Shown: positions 17,396 through 27,658 of the stretch, in pieces | Layout: each line of letters begins with the position of its first letter | Numbering within the stretch: position 1 is the stretch's first letter | NCBI RefSeq assembly: GCF_000423545.1 | Contig: NZ_AUIE01000021.1 | Location: forward strand, 1 to 64,000 | Direction of reading: 5' to 3' | Length of the DNA stretch: 64,000 nucleotides | From: Metapseudomonas resinovorans DSM 21078 | Lineage (GTDB): Bacteria; Pseudomonadota; Gammaproteobacteria; Pseudomonadales; Pseudomonadaceae | The notes under the pieces: generated by a model | What the model saw: only the letters and a program-made list of their open reading frames with translations | Database searches by the model: none | What the model was told of the DNA's origin: nothing | Program-made: the position numbers and the translations under genes

Positions 17396-17998
17396 TCAGT
17401 TCTTCATTGCCTCACGCGGCACCAGGTGCAGCAGCTGCAGCTTGCCTTCGAGCAAGTGCACGCTCAGCCCCTGCTGGGGATAGACCCAGACTTCACCTTC
17501 GCCGGTGCGCAGGCGCAGCCGCGGCGGGCCGATACTGGCGGCCAGGCGCGCCGCCGAAACATCGGACATGGGTACCATATTCAGCACCGCCACGCGGTGC
17601 CCACTCAGTTGCCCCAGCATCTCGCCGCTCAGGGGCTGCTCTTCGGTACCCTTGCCCAAGGCCTTGGCCAGGCTGGCGTGCTCACTGTCACTGAGCTCCA
17701 GCTCTGCCTCTAGACGCCAGATCCCTTCCTCCCTCTCCTGTTCGGAGCGGTAGACCAGACGCGGTCCTTCTGCGCGTGGCTGCAACCAGAGCTCTCCCGA
17801 CGCCAGCTCAGTCAGCCTTTCCAGGGTCAAGTCATCGTCGGCCAGGGGGACGATGACCGACTCCTGCCAGTCCACCAACCAGGGCAGCGGATCGGCCCGG
17901 TCGGACTGCTTGCTCATCCACAGCGCCAGGGAAAAGAACAGCACGGCGACCGCGGCGAGCAGCAGCCAGTGACTGGAACGCAGGGACGGCAGGGGCAT
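17396..17998 (-). CDS. Hypothetical membrane-anchored protein
   Basis: A 200-aa protein with one N-terminal membrane helix (about residues 10-27, HWLLLAAVAVLFFSLALWM) and a mostly hydrophilic periplasmic part. I recognise no domain. The region SGHRVAVLNMVPMSDVSAARLAASIGPP and the ending GEVWVYPQQGLSVHLLEGKL look like folded beta-rich segments. It lies between mtgA and rpoH, convergent with mtgA. A strong terminator separates it from rpoH, so it likely has its own promoter within that short gap or is read through from rpoH. Confidence 0.7.
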   Translation of the reverse strand: MPLPSLRSSHWLLLAAVAVLFFSLALWMSKQSDRADPLPWLVDWQESVIVPLADDDLTLERLTELASGELWLQPRAEGPRLVYRSEQEREEGIWRLEAELELSDSEHASLAKALGKGTEEQPLSGEMLGQLSGHRVAVLNMVPMSDVSAARLAASIGPPRLRLRTGEGEVWVYPQQGLSVHLLEGKLQLLHLVPREAMKN

Positions 17999-18017
17999 GG
18001 CGATTTTCTCCAGACAG

Positions 18018-18046
18018 AAAAAAGCCGCACCAAGGTGCGGCTTTTT
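18018..18046 (-). terminator. Rho-independent terminator of rpoH
   Basis: On the minus strand GCCGCACC-tt-GGTGCGGC is followed by TTTTTT. It lies 13 bases past the rpoH stop. The run of A on the plus side also makes it nearly symmetric. Confidence 0.9.
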
Positions 18047-18058
18047 CGGGTTTCAACG

Positions 18059-18913
<855 letters not shown>

Positions 18914-18943
18914 GCGAATCCTCCGATTCACTAAAGCTCGCGC

Positions 18944-18971
18944 AGTGTAGCACTGGCCTATATGACTGCAA
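18944..18971 (-). promoter_or_regulatory. Sigma70-type promoter of rpoH
   Basis: On the minus strand TTGCAG and TACACT are spaced 16 bases apart, ending about 30 bases before the rpoH start. The assignment is by pattern only; rpoH genes often have several promoters. Confidence 0.5.
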
Positions 18972-18972
18972 G

Positions 18973-18998
18973 GGGGTGTAAAAGTTTCCTTACACCCC
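18973..18998. promoter_or_regulatory. Inverted repeat between ftsX and rpoH
   Basis: GGGGTGTAA, an 8-base loop and TTACACCCC form a perfect 9-bp inverted repeat. It lies between the end of ftsX and the rpoH promoter. It lacks a T run, so it may be a weak ftsX terminator or a protein-binding site just upstream of the -35. Confidence 0.5.
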
Positions 18999-19026
18999 TC
19001 GCAAAAGCTGCGAAACGCGTCGCCTT

Positions 19027-20045
19027 CTAGCGCGGCGCCAGTTCGCTGAGATGACGGGCGACAGCCAGCCAGGCACCAATGTAACCCAGCAGCACGGCGC
19101 CCAGAAGCAGGGATAGACCATCGGCCAATGGCACGCCTGCCAGGGCGAAGTCGCTGCCGTACAGCCCGGCAAGACGCACCACGGCATCGTTCAACCAGTC
19201 CAGGCCGTAGGCCAGCACCAGCCAGGCCAGCAGGCCGGCGCCGGTGCCATAGAGCGCGCCCATATAGAGGAAGGGACGGCGCACATAGCTGTCGGTCCCG
19301 CCCACCAGCTTGATCACCTCGATCTCGGTACGGCGGTTCTCGATATGCAGACGAATGGTGTTACCGATCACCAGCAGCAGCGCCAGGATCAGCAGCACCG
19401 CCAGGCCGAAGACGAAACGCTCGCCCAGTTTGAGGATGGCCGACAGGCGCTCGACCCAAACCAGGTCCAGCTGCGCCTGCTCGATGCCGGGCAGTTCGGA
19501 CAGGCGCTGGCGCAGGGCTTCCAGGCCGGCCTTGTCGACTTCCTTGGGCGTCACCAGGACCACGCCCGGCAGCGGGTTCTCCGGTAGTTCCTTGAGGGCT
19601 TCCCCCAGACCGGACTGCTGCTGCAGTTCCGCCAGGGCCTGCTCGCGGCTGATCCACTCGGCCTCGGCCACGTCAGGCATGCCGGCGATCTCATCGCGCA
19701 ACTTCTGACCCTGGGACTCGCTGGCGTCGATCTTCATGAACAGGGAAATCTGCGCCGCTCGCTGCCAAGAGCCACCCAGGCGCTCGACGTTGCTAAGCAG
19801 CAGGGACAAGCCCATGGGCAGGCTAAGGGCGATGGCCATCACCAGGCAGGTGAAGAAGCTGCCGATGGGCTGACGCCCCAGACGACGCAGGCTGTCTACC
19901 AGGCTGGCCCGATGGCTTTCCAGCCAGGCGTGCAACAGGGTGCGGAAATCCGGACCTTCGTCACCCGTCTCCGGCGACTCGACATGCCGGGGCGAAGCCC
20001 CTACACGTTCGGCAGGCTTTGGCGGCGGCATCTGCTTGGCACTCA

Positions 20046-20046
<1 letters not shown>
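19027..20046 (-). CDS. ftsX: Cell division ABC-type permease FtsX
   Basis: A 339-aa inner-membrane subunit of the FtsEX divisome complex, which controls peptidoglycan hydrolases at the septum. A proline-rich cytoplasmic start leads to a first helix (about residues 67-90), a large periplasmic loop with the [18 protein letters not shown] region, and three C-terminal helices. The conserved [20 protein letters not shown] segment is present. Its ATG overlaps the ftsE stop, so they are co-translated. Confidence 0.96.
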
Positions 20047-20710
<664 letters not shown>

Positions 20711-20714
<4 letters not shown>

Positions 20715-22120
20715 GCGGACTCCCGCTCAGCGAAGAGGGCCTTCACGAAGGCGTCGGCTTCGAAGGTGCGCAGGTCGTCGATGCCTTCACCCACACCGAT
20801 GTAGCGGATCGGCAGGCCGAATTGCTTGGCCAGGGCGAAGATCACCCCGCCCTTGGCGGTGCCGTCCAGTTTGGTCAGCGCCAGGCCGGACAGGTTGACC
20901 GCCTGGTGGAATTGCTTGGCCTGGTTGATGGCGTTCTGCCCAGTGCCGGCGTCCAGAACCAGCAGCACTTCGTGGGGAGCCGACTCGTCCAGCTTGCCGA
21001 TCACGCGGCGCACCTTCTTCAGCTCTTCCATCAAGTTGTCCTTGGTGTGCAGACGGCCGGCGGTGTCGGCAAGCAGCACATCGACGCCCCGGGCCTTGGC
21101 GGCCTGCACGGCGTCGAAGATCACGGAAGCGGAATCGGCGCCGGTGTGCTGGGCGATCACGGCGATGTTGTTGCGCTCCCCCCACACTTGCAGCTGCTCC
21201 ACTGCGGCGGCGCGGAAGGTGTCGCCGGCAGCCAGCATGACCTTCTTGCCTTCCAGTTGCAGTTTCTTGGCCAGCTTGCCGATGGTGGTGGTCTTGCCGA
21301 CACCGTTCACGCCAACCACCAGGATCACGTAAGGCGTACGACCGCCTTCGATCTTCAGCGGCTGTTCGACCGGACGCAGCAGGGCAGCCAGTTCGTCCTG
21401 CAGCGCCTTGTAGAGGGCATCGGCATCGGCAAGCTGCTTGCGCGCGACCTTCTGGGTCAGGCTCTGGACGATGACACTGGTCGCTTCCACACCAACGTCG
21501 GCGGTCAGCAGGCGAGTTTCGATTTCATCCAGCAGATCGTCGTCGATGACCTTGCGCCCGAGGAACAGGCTGGCCATGCCTTCGCCGATGCTGGCGCTGG
21601 TCTTCGACAGGCCCTGCTTGAGGCGGGTGAAGAACCCGGCTTTGGCGGGCTCGGCCGGGACGGCAGGGGCAATTTCGGCAACCGGGACAGGTTCGCTGAG
21701 CGAAACCGGCTGGGCGGCTGCAGGTGCAGGTGCAGGTGCAGGTGCAGGTGCAGGTGCAGCAGGCTCGGCGACGACCGGGGATTCAACAACCACAGGCGCG
21801 GCGACAGGTGCGGGGGCGAAAGGCGGGGCCTCGGCCGCCACGGGCGTGGCTTCGGGCACAGGCACTTCGGCAATCACCGGAGCGGCCGCAGGCGCGGCAG
21901 CCGGGGTCGCCTCGGCCAGCGTGTCAGTGACCGGTCCGGGAGCTGAAACTGCTTCGGGCGCAGGCGTGGATGCGGCCGGCACCTCGGCCTCGACAGGAAC
22001 CACCGGCTCCGCCGGAGTGGCGGGGACGGTTTCCTGGGGCTTCTTGCGCAGCCAGCCGAACAAGGATTTCTTTTCCCCGGCCTGGGCCGGAGCTTTCTTG
22101 TCGTCGTTGGAACCAAACAT
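20711..22120 (-). CDS. ftsY: Signal recognition particle receptor FtsY
   Basis: A 469-aa SRP receptor GTPase that brings ribosome-SRP complexes to the Sec translocon. The C-terminal NG domain has P-loop GVNGVGKTT (K276), DTAGR and TKLDGTAKGG. The N-terminal A domain is long, acidic and rich in Ala, Pro and Val (about residues 30-165), as is usual for Pseudomonas FtsY. It includes an exact hexanucleotide tandem repeat coding alternating Ala-Pro. The ATG at 22120 (MFGSNDDKKAP) fits the family; the upstream extension is not supported. Confidence 0.97.
21721..21759. repeat. Hexanucleotide tandem repeat inside ftsY
   Basis: Six perfect CAGGTG units plus a partial seventh, read on the minus strand as alternating Ala and Pro codons in the disordered A domain. 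Changes in copy number would keep the frame, altering linker length only. Confidence 0.9.
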
Positions 22121-22263
22121 GAGTCGATTGCATCTCAAGGGAGCGACCGCGCTGGCTCTATGCCGGCCAGCTTCGCCGCCCCGGGAAAGGATGGGGTATC
22201 CTAGCACCTCTTCGCCCGCAGGCGGTACGACCGCCGGGGCCGTCCGACAGGTCAAGAACATCA
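22121..22263. promoter_or_regulatory. Divergent promoter region ftsY / M16 protease
   Basis: A 143-base region that separates the ftsY operon (minus) from the M16 peptidase genes (plus). It must hold both start sites. No confident -35/-10 pair or operator was picked out. Confidence 0.4.
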
Positions 22264-23619
22264 ATGAAAGCCATTGCCCGACAAGCCGCCGGCTTGCTGT
22301 ATTGCGCCCTCTGCCTGCCTGCTCTGGCCCTCGCTGCAGACAACCAGCCCACCCACGAGTTCACCCTGGACAACGGCCTGAAAGTCGTCGTCCGTGAGGA
22401 CCATCGTGCCCCCGTGGTGGTGTCCCAGCTCTGGTACAAAGTTGGCTCGAGTTACGAAACGCCCGGCCAGACCGGTCTCTCCCACGCCCTCGAGCACATG
22501 ATGTTCAAGGGCAGCCGCAATCTCGGCCCCGGCGAAGCCTCACGCATACTCCGGGAGCTCGGCGCCGAGGAAAACGCCTTCACCAGCGACGACTACACCG
22601 CCTATTACCAGGTGCTCGCCCGTGACCGCCTGGGCGTCGCCTTCGAGCTGGAAGCCGATCGCCTCGCCAGCCTCAAGCTGCCGCCCGAGGAATTCACTCG
22701 GGAGATCGAGGTAATCAAGGAAGAACGCCGCCTGCGCACCGATGACAAGCCCACGGCCAAGGCCTTCGAGCGCTTCAAGGCGATGGCCTATCCGGCCAGC
22801 GGCTACCACATCCCCACCATCGGCTGGATGGCTGACCTCAACCGCATGAAGGTGGAGGAGCTGCGCCACTGGTACGAATCCTGGTACGCCCCGAACAACG
22901 CCACCCTGGTAGTGGTGGGCGACGTTACCCCAGACGAGGTCAAGGGCCTTGCCGAGCGCTATTTCGCCGGAATTCCCAAGCGCAAAGTGCCGCCCGCGAA
23001 GAAACCCCTGGAGCTGGCCGCCCCCGGCGAACGCCGCCTGACGTTGCACGTGCGCACGCAGCTGCCGAGCCTGCTGATGGGCTTCAACGTGCCCGGCCTG
23101 GCGACCGCCAAGGACGCTCGCCAGGTCCACGCCCTGCGCCTGATCTCCACCCTGCTCGACGGCGGCTACAGCGCACGACTGCCGAGCCGCCTGGAGCGCG
23201 GCGAAGAATTGGTCAGCGGCGCCTCCGCCTGGTACGACGGCTTCCCCCGCGGCGACAGCCTGTTCGTCATCAGTGCCACCCCCAACATGCAGAAGGGCAA
23301 GACCCTGGAGCAGACCGAGGCCGGCATCTGGCGCCAGCTGGAAGACCTGAAGAACACCCCGCCCAGCGCCGAGGAGCTCAAGCGCGTGCGCGCCCAGGCC
23401 ATCGCCGGCCTGGTCTACCAGCGCGACTCCATCACCAGCCAGGCCACCACCATCGGCCAGCTGGAAACCGTCGGCCTGTCCTGGACGTTGATGGACCAGG
23501 ACCTCGCCGCCCTGGAAGCCGTGACCCCCGCCGATATCCAGGCCGCTGCCAAGACTTACTTCACCCGCGACCGCCTGAGCGTCGCCCACATCCTGCCCGA
23601 GGAGGCCCACCATGAGTGA
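22264..23619 (+). CDS. M16 family zinc protease, active subunit
   Basis: A 451-aa exported protein of the pitrilysin/insulinase clan. A signal peptide covers about residues 1-23 (ending ALALA). The inverted zinc motif HALEH has ligands H74 and H78 and catalytic E77; the remaining glutamate ligand lies in the following helix near ELEADRLASL. The conserved arginine-tyrosine segment near GGYSARL is present. The next gene codes a paralogue without the zinc motif, and the two reading frames overlap by 8 bases. Such pairs act as heterodimeric proteases, as in PqqF or mitochondrial processing peptidase architectures. Confidence 0.92.
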   Translation: MKAIARQAAGLLYCALCLPALALAADNQPTHEFTLDNGLKVVVREDHRAPVVVSQLWYKVGSSYETPGQTGLSHALEHMMFKGSRNLGPGEASRILRELGAEENAFTSDDYTAYYQVLARDRLGVAFELEADRLASLKLPPEEFTREIEVIKEERRLRTDDKPTAKAFERFKAMAYPASGYHIPTIGWMADLNRMKVEELRHWYESWYAPNNATLVVVGDVTPDEVKGLAERYFAGIPKRKVPPAKKPLELAAPGERRLTLHVRTQLPSLLMGFNVPGLATAKDARQVHALRLISTLLDGGYSARLPSRLERGEELVSGASAWYDGFPRGDSLFVISATPNMQKGKTLEQTEAGIWRQLEDLKNTPPSAEELKRVRAQAIAGLVYQRDSITSQATTIGQLETVGLSWTLMDQDLAALEAVTPADIQAAAKTYFTRDRLSVAHILPEEAHHE

Positions 23620-25099
23620 GCGCAACGGCCTGCGTTACGGCCTGCTCGGTCTGGCCCTGATCGTCCTGCTCGGCGTGCTCGGCGTCATCGCCAACCGCCC
23701 GGCCAGTACCGCCACCGCTGAAACCGCCACCCCGGCACCGGCTGAAGGCCTGCAATCACTGGCTGAGCTGGGTAACAAGGCGCCCGGCCGCCGCACGCTG
23801 GACATCCAGAGCTGGACGACTGCCGAAGGCGCCAAGGTGCTGTTCGTCGCCGCTCCCGAGTTGCCGATGTTCGACCTGCGCCTGACCTTTGCGGCCGGCA
23901 GCAGCCAGGACGGCGGCACTCCCGGATTGGCGACCCTGACTAATGCCATGCTCAACGAGGGCGTGGCCGGCAAGGATGTCACCGCCATCGCCGAAGGCTT
24001 CGAGAGCCTGGGCGCGGAGTTCGGCAACGGCGCCTACCGTGACATGGCCATTGCCAGCCTGCGCAGCCTCACCGCCGCCGAGCAACGCGCGCCTGCCCTG
24101 GCGCTGTTTACCCAGGTGATCGGTGCCCCGACCTTCCCTGAAGACTCCCTCGCGCGGATCAAGAATCAGATGCTCGCTGGCTTCGAATACCAGAAGCAGA
24201 ACCCGGGCAAGCTCGCTGGCCTGGAACTCTTCAAGAAGCTCTACGGCCAACATCCCTACGCCCACTCCAGCGAAGGCAACGAGAAGTCCATCCCCGGCAT
24301 CACCGTCGCCCAGATGCGCGACTTCCATCAAAAGGCCTACGCCGCCGGCAACCTGGTGATCGCCCTGGTCGGCGACCTGTCCCGCACTGACGCCGAAGCC
24401 ATCGCCAACCAGGTATCCCGGGCCCTGCCCAAAGGCCCGGCCCTGGCCAGGCTGCCGGAGCCCGAAGCACCCAAGCCCGGTCTCAACCATATCGAGTTCC
24501 CCTCCAACCAGACCCATCTGATGCTGGCTCAGCTCGGCATCGACCGGAACGACCCGGACTACGCGGCGCTCTACCTGGGCAACCAGATCCTCGGCGGCGG
24601 CGGCTTCGGCACCCGGCTGATGGAAGAGATTCGCGAGAAGCGCGGCCTGACCTACGGCGTCAGCTCCGGCTTCACCGCCATGCAGGTGCGAGGCCCCTTC
24701 ATGATCGGCCTGCAGACCCGCGCCGAAATGAGCCAGGGCACTCTCAAGCTGATCCAGGACATCGTCCGCCAGTACCTGGCCGACGGTCCCACCCAGAAGG
24801 AACTGGACGACGCCAAGCGCGAACTGGCCGGCAGCTTCCCGCTCTCCACCGCGAGCAACGCCGCCATCGTCGGCCAGTTGGGCGCCATCGGCTTCTACGA
24901 CCTGCCGCTGACTTACCTGGAAGACTTCATGGCGAAGGTCCAGACGCTGGACGTCGCCCAGGTCAAGACCGCCATGGCCAAACACCTGAATCCCGACCAG
25001 TTCGTCATCGTCACCGCCGGTCCGACCGTCACCCAGAAGGACCTGCCGCCGCCCACCGACAAACCCGCCGAAATGCCCAGCGGCGTACCGGAGCACTAA
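23612..25099 (+). CDS. M16 family protein, non-catalytic partner
   Basis: A 495-aa protein with an N-terminal membrane anchor or uncleaved signal (about residues 8-28). The position of HxxEH is replaced by GTPGLATLTNAMLNEG, so it lacks zinc ligands and should be inactive. The C-terminal half keeps the substrate-binding features GGGGFGTRLMEEIREKRGLTYGV, split here over about residues 328-350. The 8-base overlap with the active gene argues for a fixed 1:1 complex. It ends in a proline-rich tail. Confidence 0.9.
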   Translation: MSERNGLRYGLLGLALIVLLGVLGVIANRPASTATAETATPAPAEGLQSLAELGNKAPGRRTLDIQSWTTAEGAKVLFVAAPELPMFDLRLTFAAGSSQDGGTPGLATLTNAMLNEGVAGKDVTAIAEGFESLGAEFGNGAYRDMAIASLRSLTAAEQRAPALALFTQVIGAPTFPEDSLARIKNQMLAGFEYQKQNPGKLAGLELFKKLYGQHPYAHSSEGNEKSIPGITVAQMRDFHQKAYAAGNLVIALVGDLSRTDAEAIANQVSRALPKGPALARLPEPEAPKPGLNHIEFPSNQTHLMLAQLGIDRNDPDYAALYLGNQILGGGGFGTRLMEEIREKRGLTYGVSSGFTAMQVRGPFMIGLQTRAEMSQGTLKLIQDIVRQYLADGPTQKELDDAKRELAGSFPLSTASNAAIVGQLGAIGFYDLPLTYLEDFMAKVQTLDVAQVKTAMAKHLNPDQFVIVTAGPTVTQKDLPPPTDKPAEMPSGVPEH

Positions 25100-25719
25100 T
25101 GCGCAAGCCAAACGCCAAACCCGCCAGACCGTCCCACGGAGGCCAGGGCCAGCTCCGCATCATCGGCGGCGAATGGCGCTCGCGGCGCTTCGCCTTCCCC
25201 GACGGCCCCAGCCTGCGGCCCACTCCCGACCGGGTGCGCGAGACGCTGTTCAACTGGCTTGCGCCCCACGTGGAGGGCGCGCGCGTACTGGACCCCTTCG
25301 CCGGCAGCGGCGCGCTTTACCTGGAAGCCCTGTCGCGCGGCGCGGCAGAAGGGCTTGCGCTGGACCTCAACCCCGATTCCGTGGCTGCCCTGCGCGGTCA
25401 CCTGAACGTACTGCGCTGCGACAGGGGCCAACTGCTGCAGAGCGATGCCCTGCGTTACCTGGACAACCAGGCACCCAGCGCCTTCGACCTGGTGTTCCTC
25501 GACCCCCCCTTCAACCAGGGCCTGCTGCAGCCGGTCTGCAACTTGCTGGAAAACCGTGGCTGGCTGACTCCCCGCGCCTGGGTCTATACCGAAAGTGAGA
25601 ATCCACCCTCCACACTTGGCCTTCCAGGCAACTGGCGCCTGCACCGCGAAAAGAAAACCGGCCAGGTGTACTACGCCCTTTGGCAACGCGCAGACAGGGA
25701 AATCCCGCCCTCTGAGTAA
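25099..25719 (+). CDS. rsmD: 16S rRNA (guanine966-N2)-methyltransferase RsmD
   Basis: A 206-aa SAM-dependent enzyme that methylates G966 of 16S rRNA. Signatures are GEWRSRRFAFPD and LRPTPDRVRETLFNWL near the N-terminus, motif I DPFAGSGALYLEALSRGA and the catalytic VFLDPPFNQG. Its ATG shares one base with the stop of the preceding gene. The location beside ftsYEX and the M16 genes is conserved in Pseudomonas. Confidence 0.95.
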   Translation: MRKPNAKPARPSHGGQGQLRIIGGEWRSRRFAFPDGPSLRPTPDRVRETLFNWLAPHVEGARVLDPFAGSGALYLEALSRGAAEGLALDLNPDSVAALRGHLNVLRCDRGQLLQSDALRYLDNQAPSAFDLVFLDPPFNQGLLQPVCNLLENRGWLTPRAWVYTESENPPSTLGLPGNWRLHREKKTGQVYYALWQRADREIPPSE

Positions 25720-25730
25720 CGGCCGCGCCG

Positions 25731-26741
25731 ATGAACTCGTTCCACACCCCAGTCACCAACCGCACCAGCTTCCAGCCCGCCTGGTGGTTGCCGGGTCCGC
25801 ACCTGCAGACCCTCTGGTCGCCGTTCTGTCGCACGCCGCCCCACCTGGAGCGGCAACGCGAGCGCCTGTGGCTGGAGGACGGCGACTTCCTCGATCTGGA
25901 CTGGTATGGCCCCCATGAAGCCGATGCACCTCTGGTGCTGGTCCTGCACGGGCTGACCGGCTCGTCCAACTCGCTCTACGTGCTCGGCCTGCAGCAGGAA
26001 CTGGCCACCCGTGGCTGGGCCAGCGTAGCCATCAACTGGCGCGGCTGCTCGGGCGAGCCCAACCTGCTGCCCCGCGGTTACCACTCGGGTGTCAGCGAGG
26101 ACCTGGCGACCACCGTCCGGCACCTGCGCGCCAGCCGACCGCTGGCACCGCTCTACGCCGTGGGCTACTCGCTGGGGGGCAACGTACTGCTCAAACACCT
26201 GGGGGAAACCGGCGACGACTGTGGCCTGCAAGGAGCGGTAGCAGTATCGGTGCCGTACCGCCTGGACCAGTGCGCCGACCGTATCGCCCTGGGTTTTTCG
26301 CGTGTCTACCAGGCGCATTTCATGCGCGAGATGGTGGCCTACGTGAAGAACAAGCAGCGCCTGTTCGCCCACCAGGGTCAGGCCGAGCATCTGTCCACCC
26401 TGGAACGCCTCGGCTCACTGGAGGGCATGCGCACCTTCTGGGACTTCGACGGCCGCATCACCGCGCCGCTGCACGGCTACAACGACGCCCACGACTACTA
26501 CCGCCGCGCCTCCAGCCGCTTTTATCTGGGTGGTATCCGCATCCCCACGCTACTGATCCAATCCTCCGACGACCCCTTCGTCTTTCGCCACAGCCTGCCG
26601 GACGCCCACGAACTTTCGGCCACTACCCGCATGGAACTGCATGCGCGCGGCGGGCATGTGGGCTTCGTCGAAGGATCGCCGCAGAAACCCGCCTACTATC
26701 TGGAGCGACGGATTCCGGATTGGCTGGGGAGCTGCCGCTAG
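25731..26741 (+). CDS. YheT-type alpha/beta hydrolase
   Basis: A 336-aa hydrolase of the YheT (AbH04-type) family. LVLHGLTGSSNS gives the oxyanion loop. The nucleophile elbow is VGYSLGGNVLLKH, an acid lies in QSSDDPFV, and the catalytic histidine is in ARGGHVGFVEG. Substrates of this family are uncertain, probably esters or lipids. It starts 11 bases after rsmD. Its stop codon is interleaved with that of the convergent TetR gene in the shared bases CTAG. Confidence 0.88.
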   Translation: MNSFHTPVTNRTSFQPAWWLPGPHLQTLWSPFCRTPPHLERQRERLWLEDGDFLDLDWYGPHEADAPLVLVLHGLTGSSNSLYVLGLQQELATRGWASVAINWRGCSGEPNLLPRGYHSGVSEDLATTVRHLRASRPLAPLYAVGYSLGGNVLLKHLGETGDDCGLQGAVAVSVPYRLDQCADRIALGFSRVYQAHFMREMVAYVKNKQRLFAHQGQAEHLSTLERLGSLEGMRTFWDFDGRITAPLHGYNDAHDYYRRASSRFYLGGIRIPTLLIQSSDDPFVFRHSLPDAHELSATTRMELHARGGHVGFVEGSPQKPAYYLERRIPDWLGSCR

Positions 26742-27403
26742 TTTGGAACAATCTGCTCCAGCGGCACGTACAGCTTCTCGTAGAGCGCCTTGACCGCTGG
26801 CTGCGCTTCAGGCGCGAGGTAGCCACCTTCCAACGCCAGCACCTGGTAGATGCCGCGGCGCAGCAGTTCCTGGCTGAGATCTGCGGAATCGCCCCGCGTC
26901 GTACAGAGGAAACGCACCCACGAGGTGACGATGATCCAGCTATTGAGAGTCAGGGCTTCGACCTGCGCGGGGTTCATCAACAGGATGCCGGCAGCGACGA
27001 ACCCCCGGTAGATGGCCTGGGCGTGGTCCAGGCAGCGCTGGGCGAACAGGCGGTAGCGCGCGGCGAGCTCCGCATCCGACTCCAGCAAGTGTTCCAGGTC
27101 GCGGTGCAGGAAGCGGAAGTCCCACATGGCCGCCAACAGGGATTCCAGGTAGAAGGTCTTGTCCTCTACCGATACCTCGCGCCCTTCCGGAAGGCGAAGA
27201 AAGCTGTCCACCCGTGCTTCGTAGTGATCGAACAGCTCGGCGATGATCTCCTGCTTGTTGCGGAAGTGGTAATACAGGTTGCCCGGCGACATGCCCAGAT
27301 GTGCGGCGATGTGGTTGGTGGTCACATTGCGCTCGCCCTGGGTGTTGAATAGCGCGAGGCTCTCCAGAACGATGCGGTCGCGAGTCTTGGGTCTTGGGGC
27401 CAT
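26738..27403 (-). CDS. TetR family transcriptional repressor
   Basis: A 221-aa regulator. The N-terminal helix-turn-helix spans about residues 10-55, with NVTTNHIAAHLGMSPGNLYYHF as its core (residue stretch 27-48). The large C-terminal ligand domain is typical of TetR proteins that sense lipophilic molecules. The ATG at 27403 (MAPRPKTRDRI) is preferred to a longer frame. It diverges from an aldehyde dehydrogenase / GMC oxidoreductase cluster, and a perfect palindrome lies in that cluster's promoter. I infer that it represses the cluster and senses a related alcohol, aldehyde or acid. Confidence 0.88.
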   Translation of the reverse strand: MAPRPKTRDRIVLESLALFNTQGERNVTTNHIAAHLGMSPGNLYYHFRNKQEIIAELFDHYEARVDSFLRLPEGREVSVEDKTFYLESLLAAMWDFRFLHRDLEHLLESDAELAARYRLFAQRCLDHAQAIYRGFVAAGILLMNPAQVEALTLNSWIIVTSWVRFLCTTRGDSADLSQELLRRGIYQVLALEGGYLAPEAQPAVKALYEKLYVPLEQIVPN

Positions 27404-27547
27404 CGGGTGAATCTTCCTGCAATCGGTGGGGCACGGCGTGCACCAAAGGTACACCGCCCAGGCGCTCGGAAACACCTGGTGTTACCCGCAGCCACCCCGC
27501 CCAGCTTTTCGTTGGGCTGCCGCCGGGCAGTCCGGCAGGCAAGCTAT

Positions 27548-27576
27548 TTGACACTTTAGAGCAATTGCTCTAAAAA
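27548..27576 (+). promoter_or_regulatory. Aldehyde dehydrogenase promoter with embedded operator
   Basis: A consensus -35 TTGACA (27548-27553) is followed after 17 bases by TAAAAA (27571-27576) as a likely -10. The spacer is filled by the perfect palindrome TTAGAGCAATTGCTCTAA (27556-27573; 20 bp counting the flanking T and A). A repressor bound here would block RNA polymerase directly. The divergent TetR gene is the obvious candidate. Confidence 0.78.
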
Positions 27577-27658
27577 CCAGCGACACTACAACAACAGAGC
27601 CGCTTCGTATCCGCCCCAGTGGATTCGAACGCTTCCGGAACCCCCGAGGAACCGCGCC

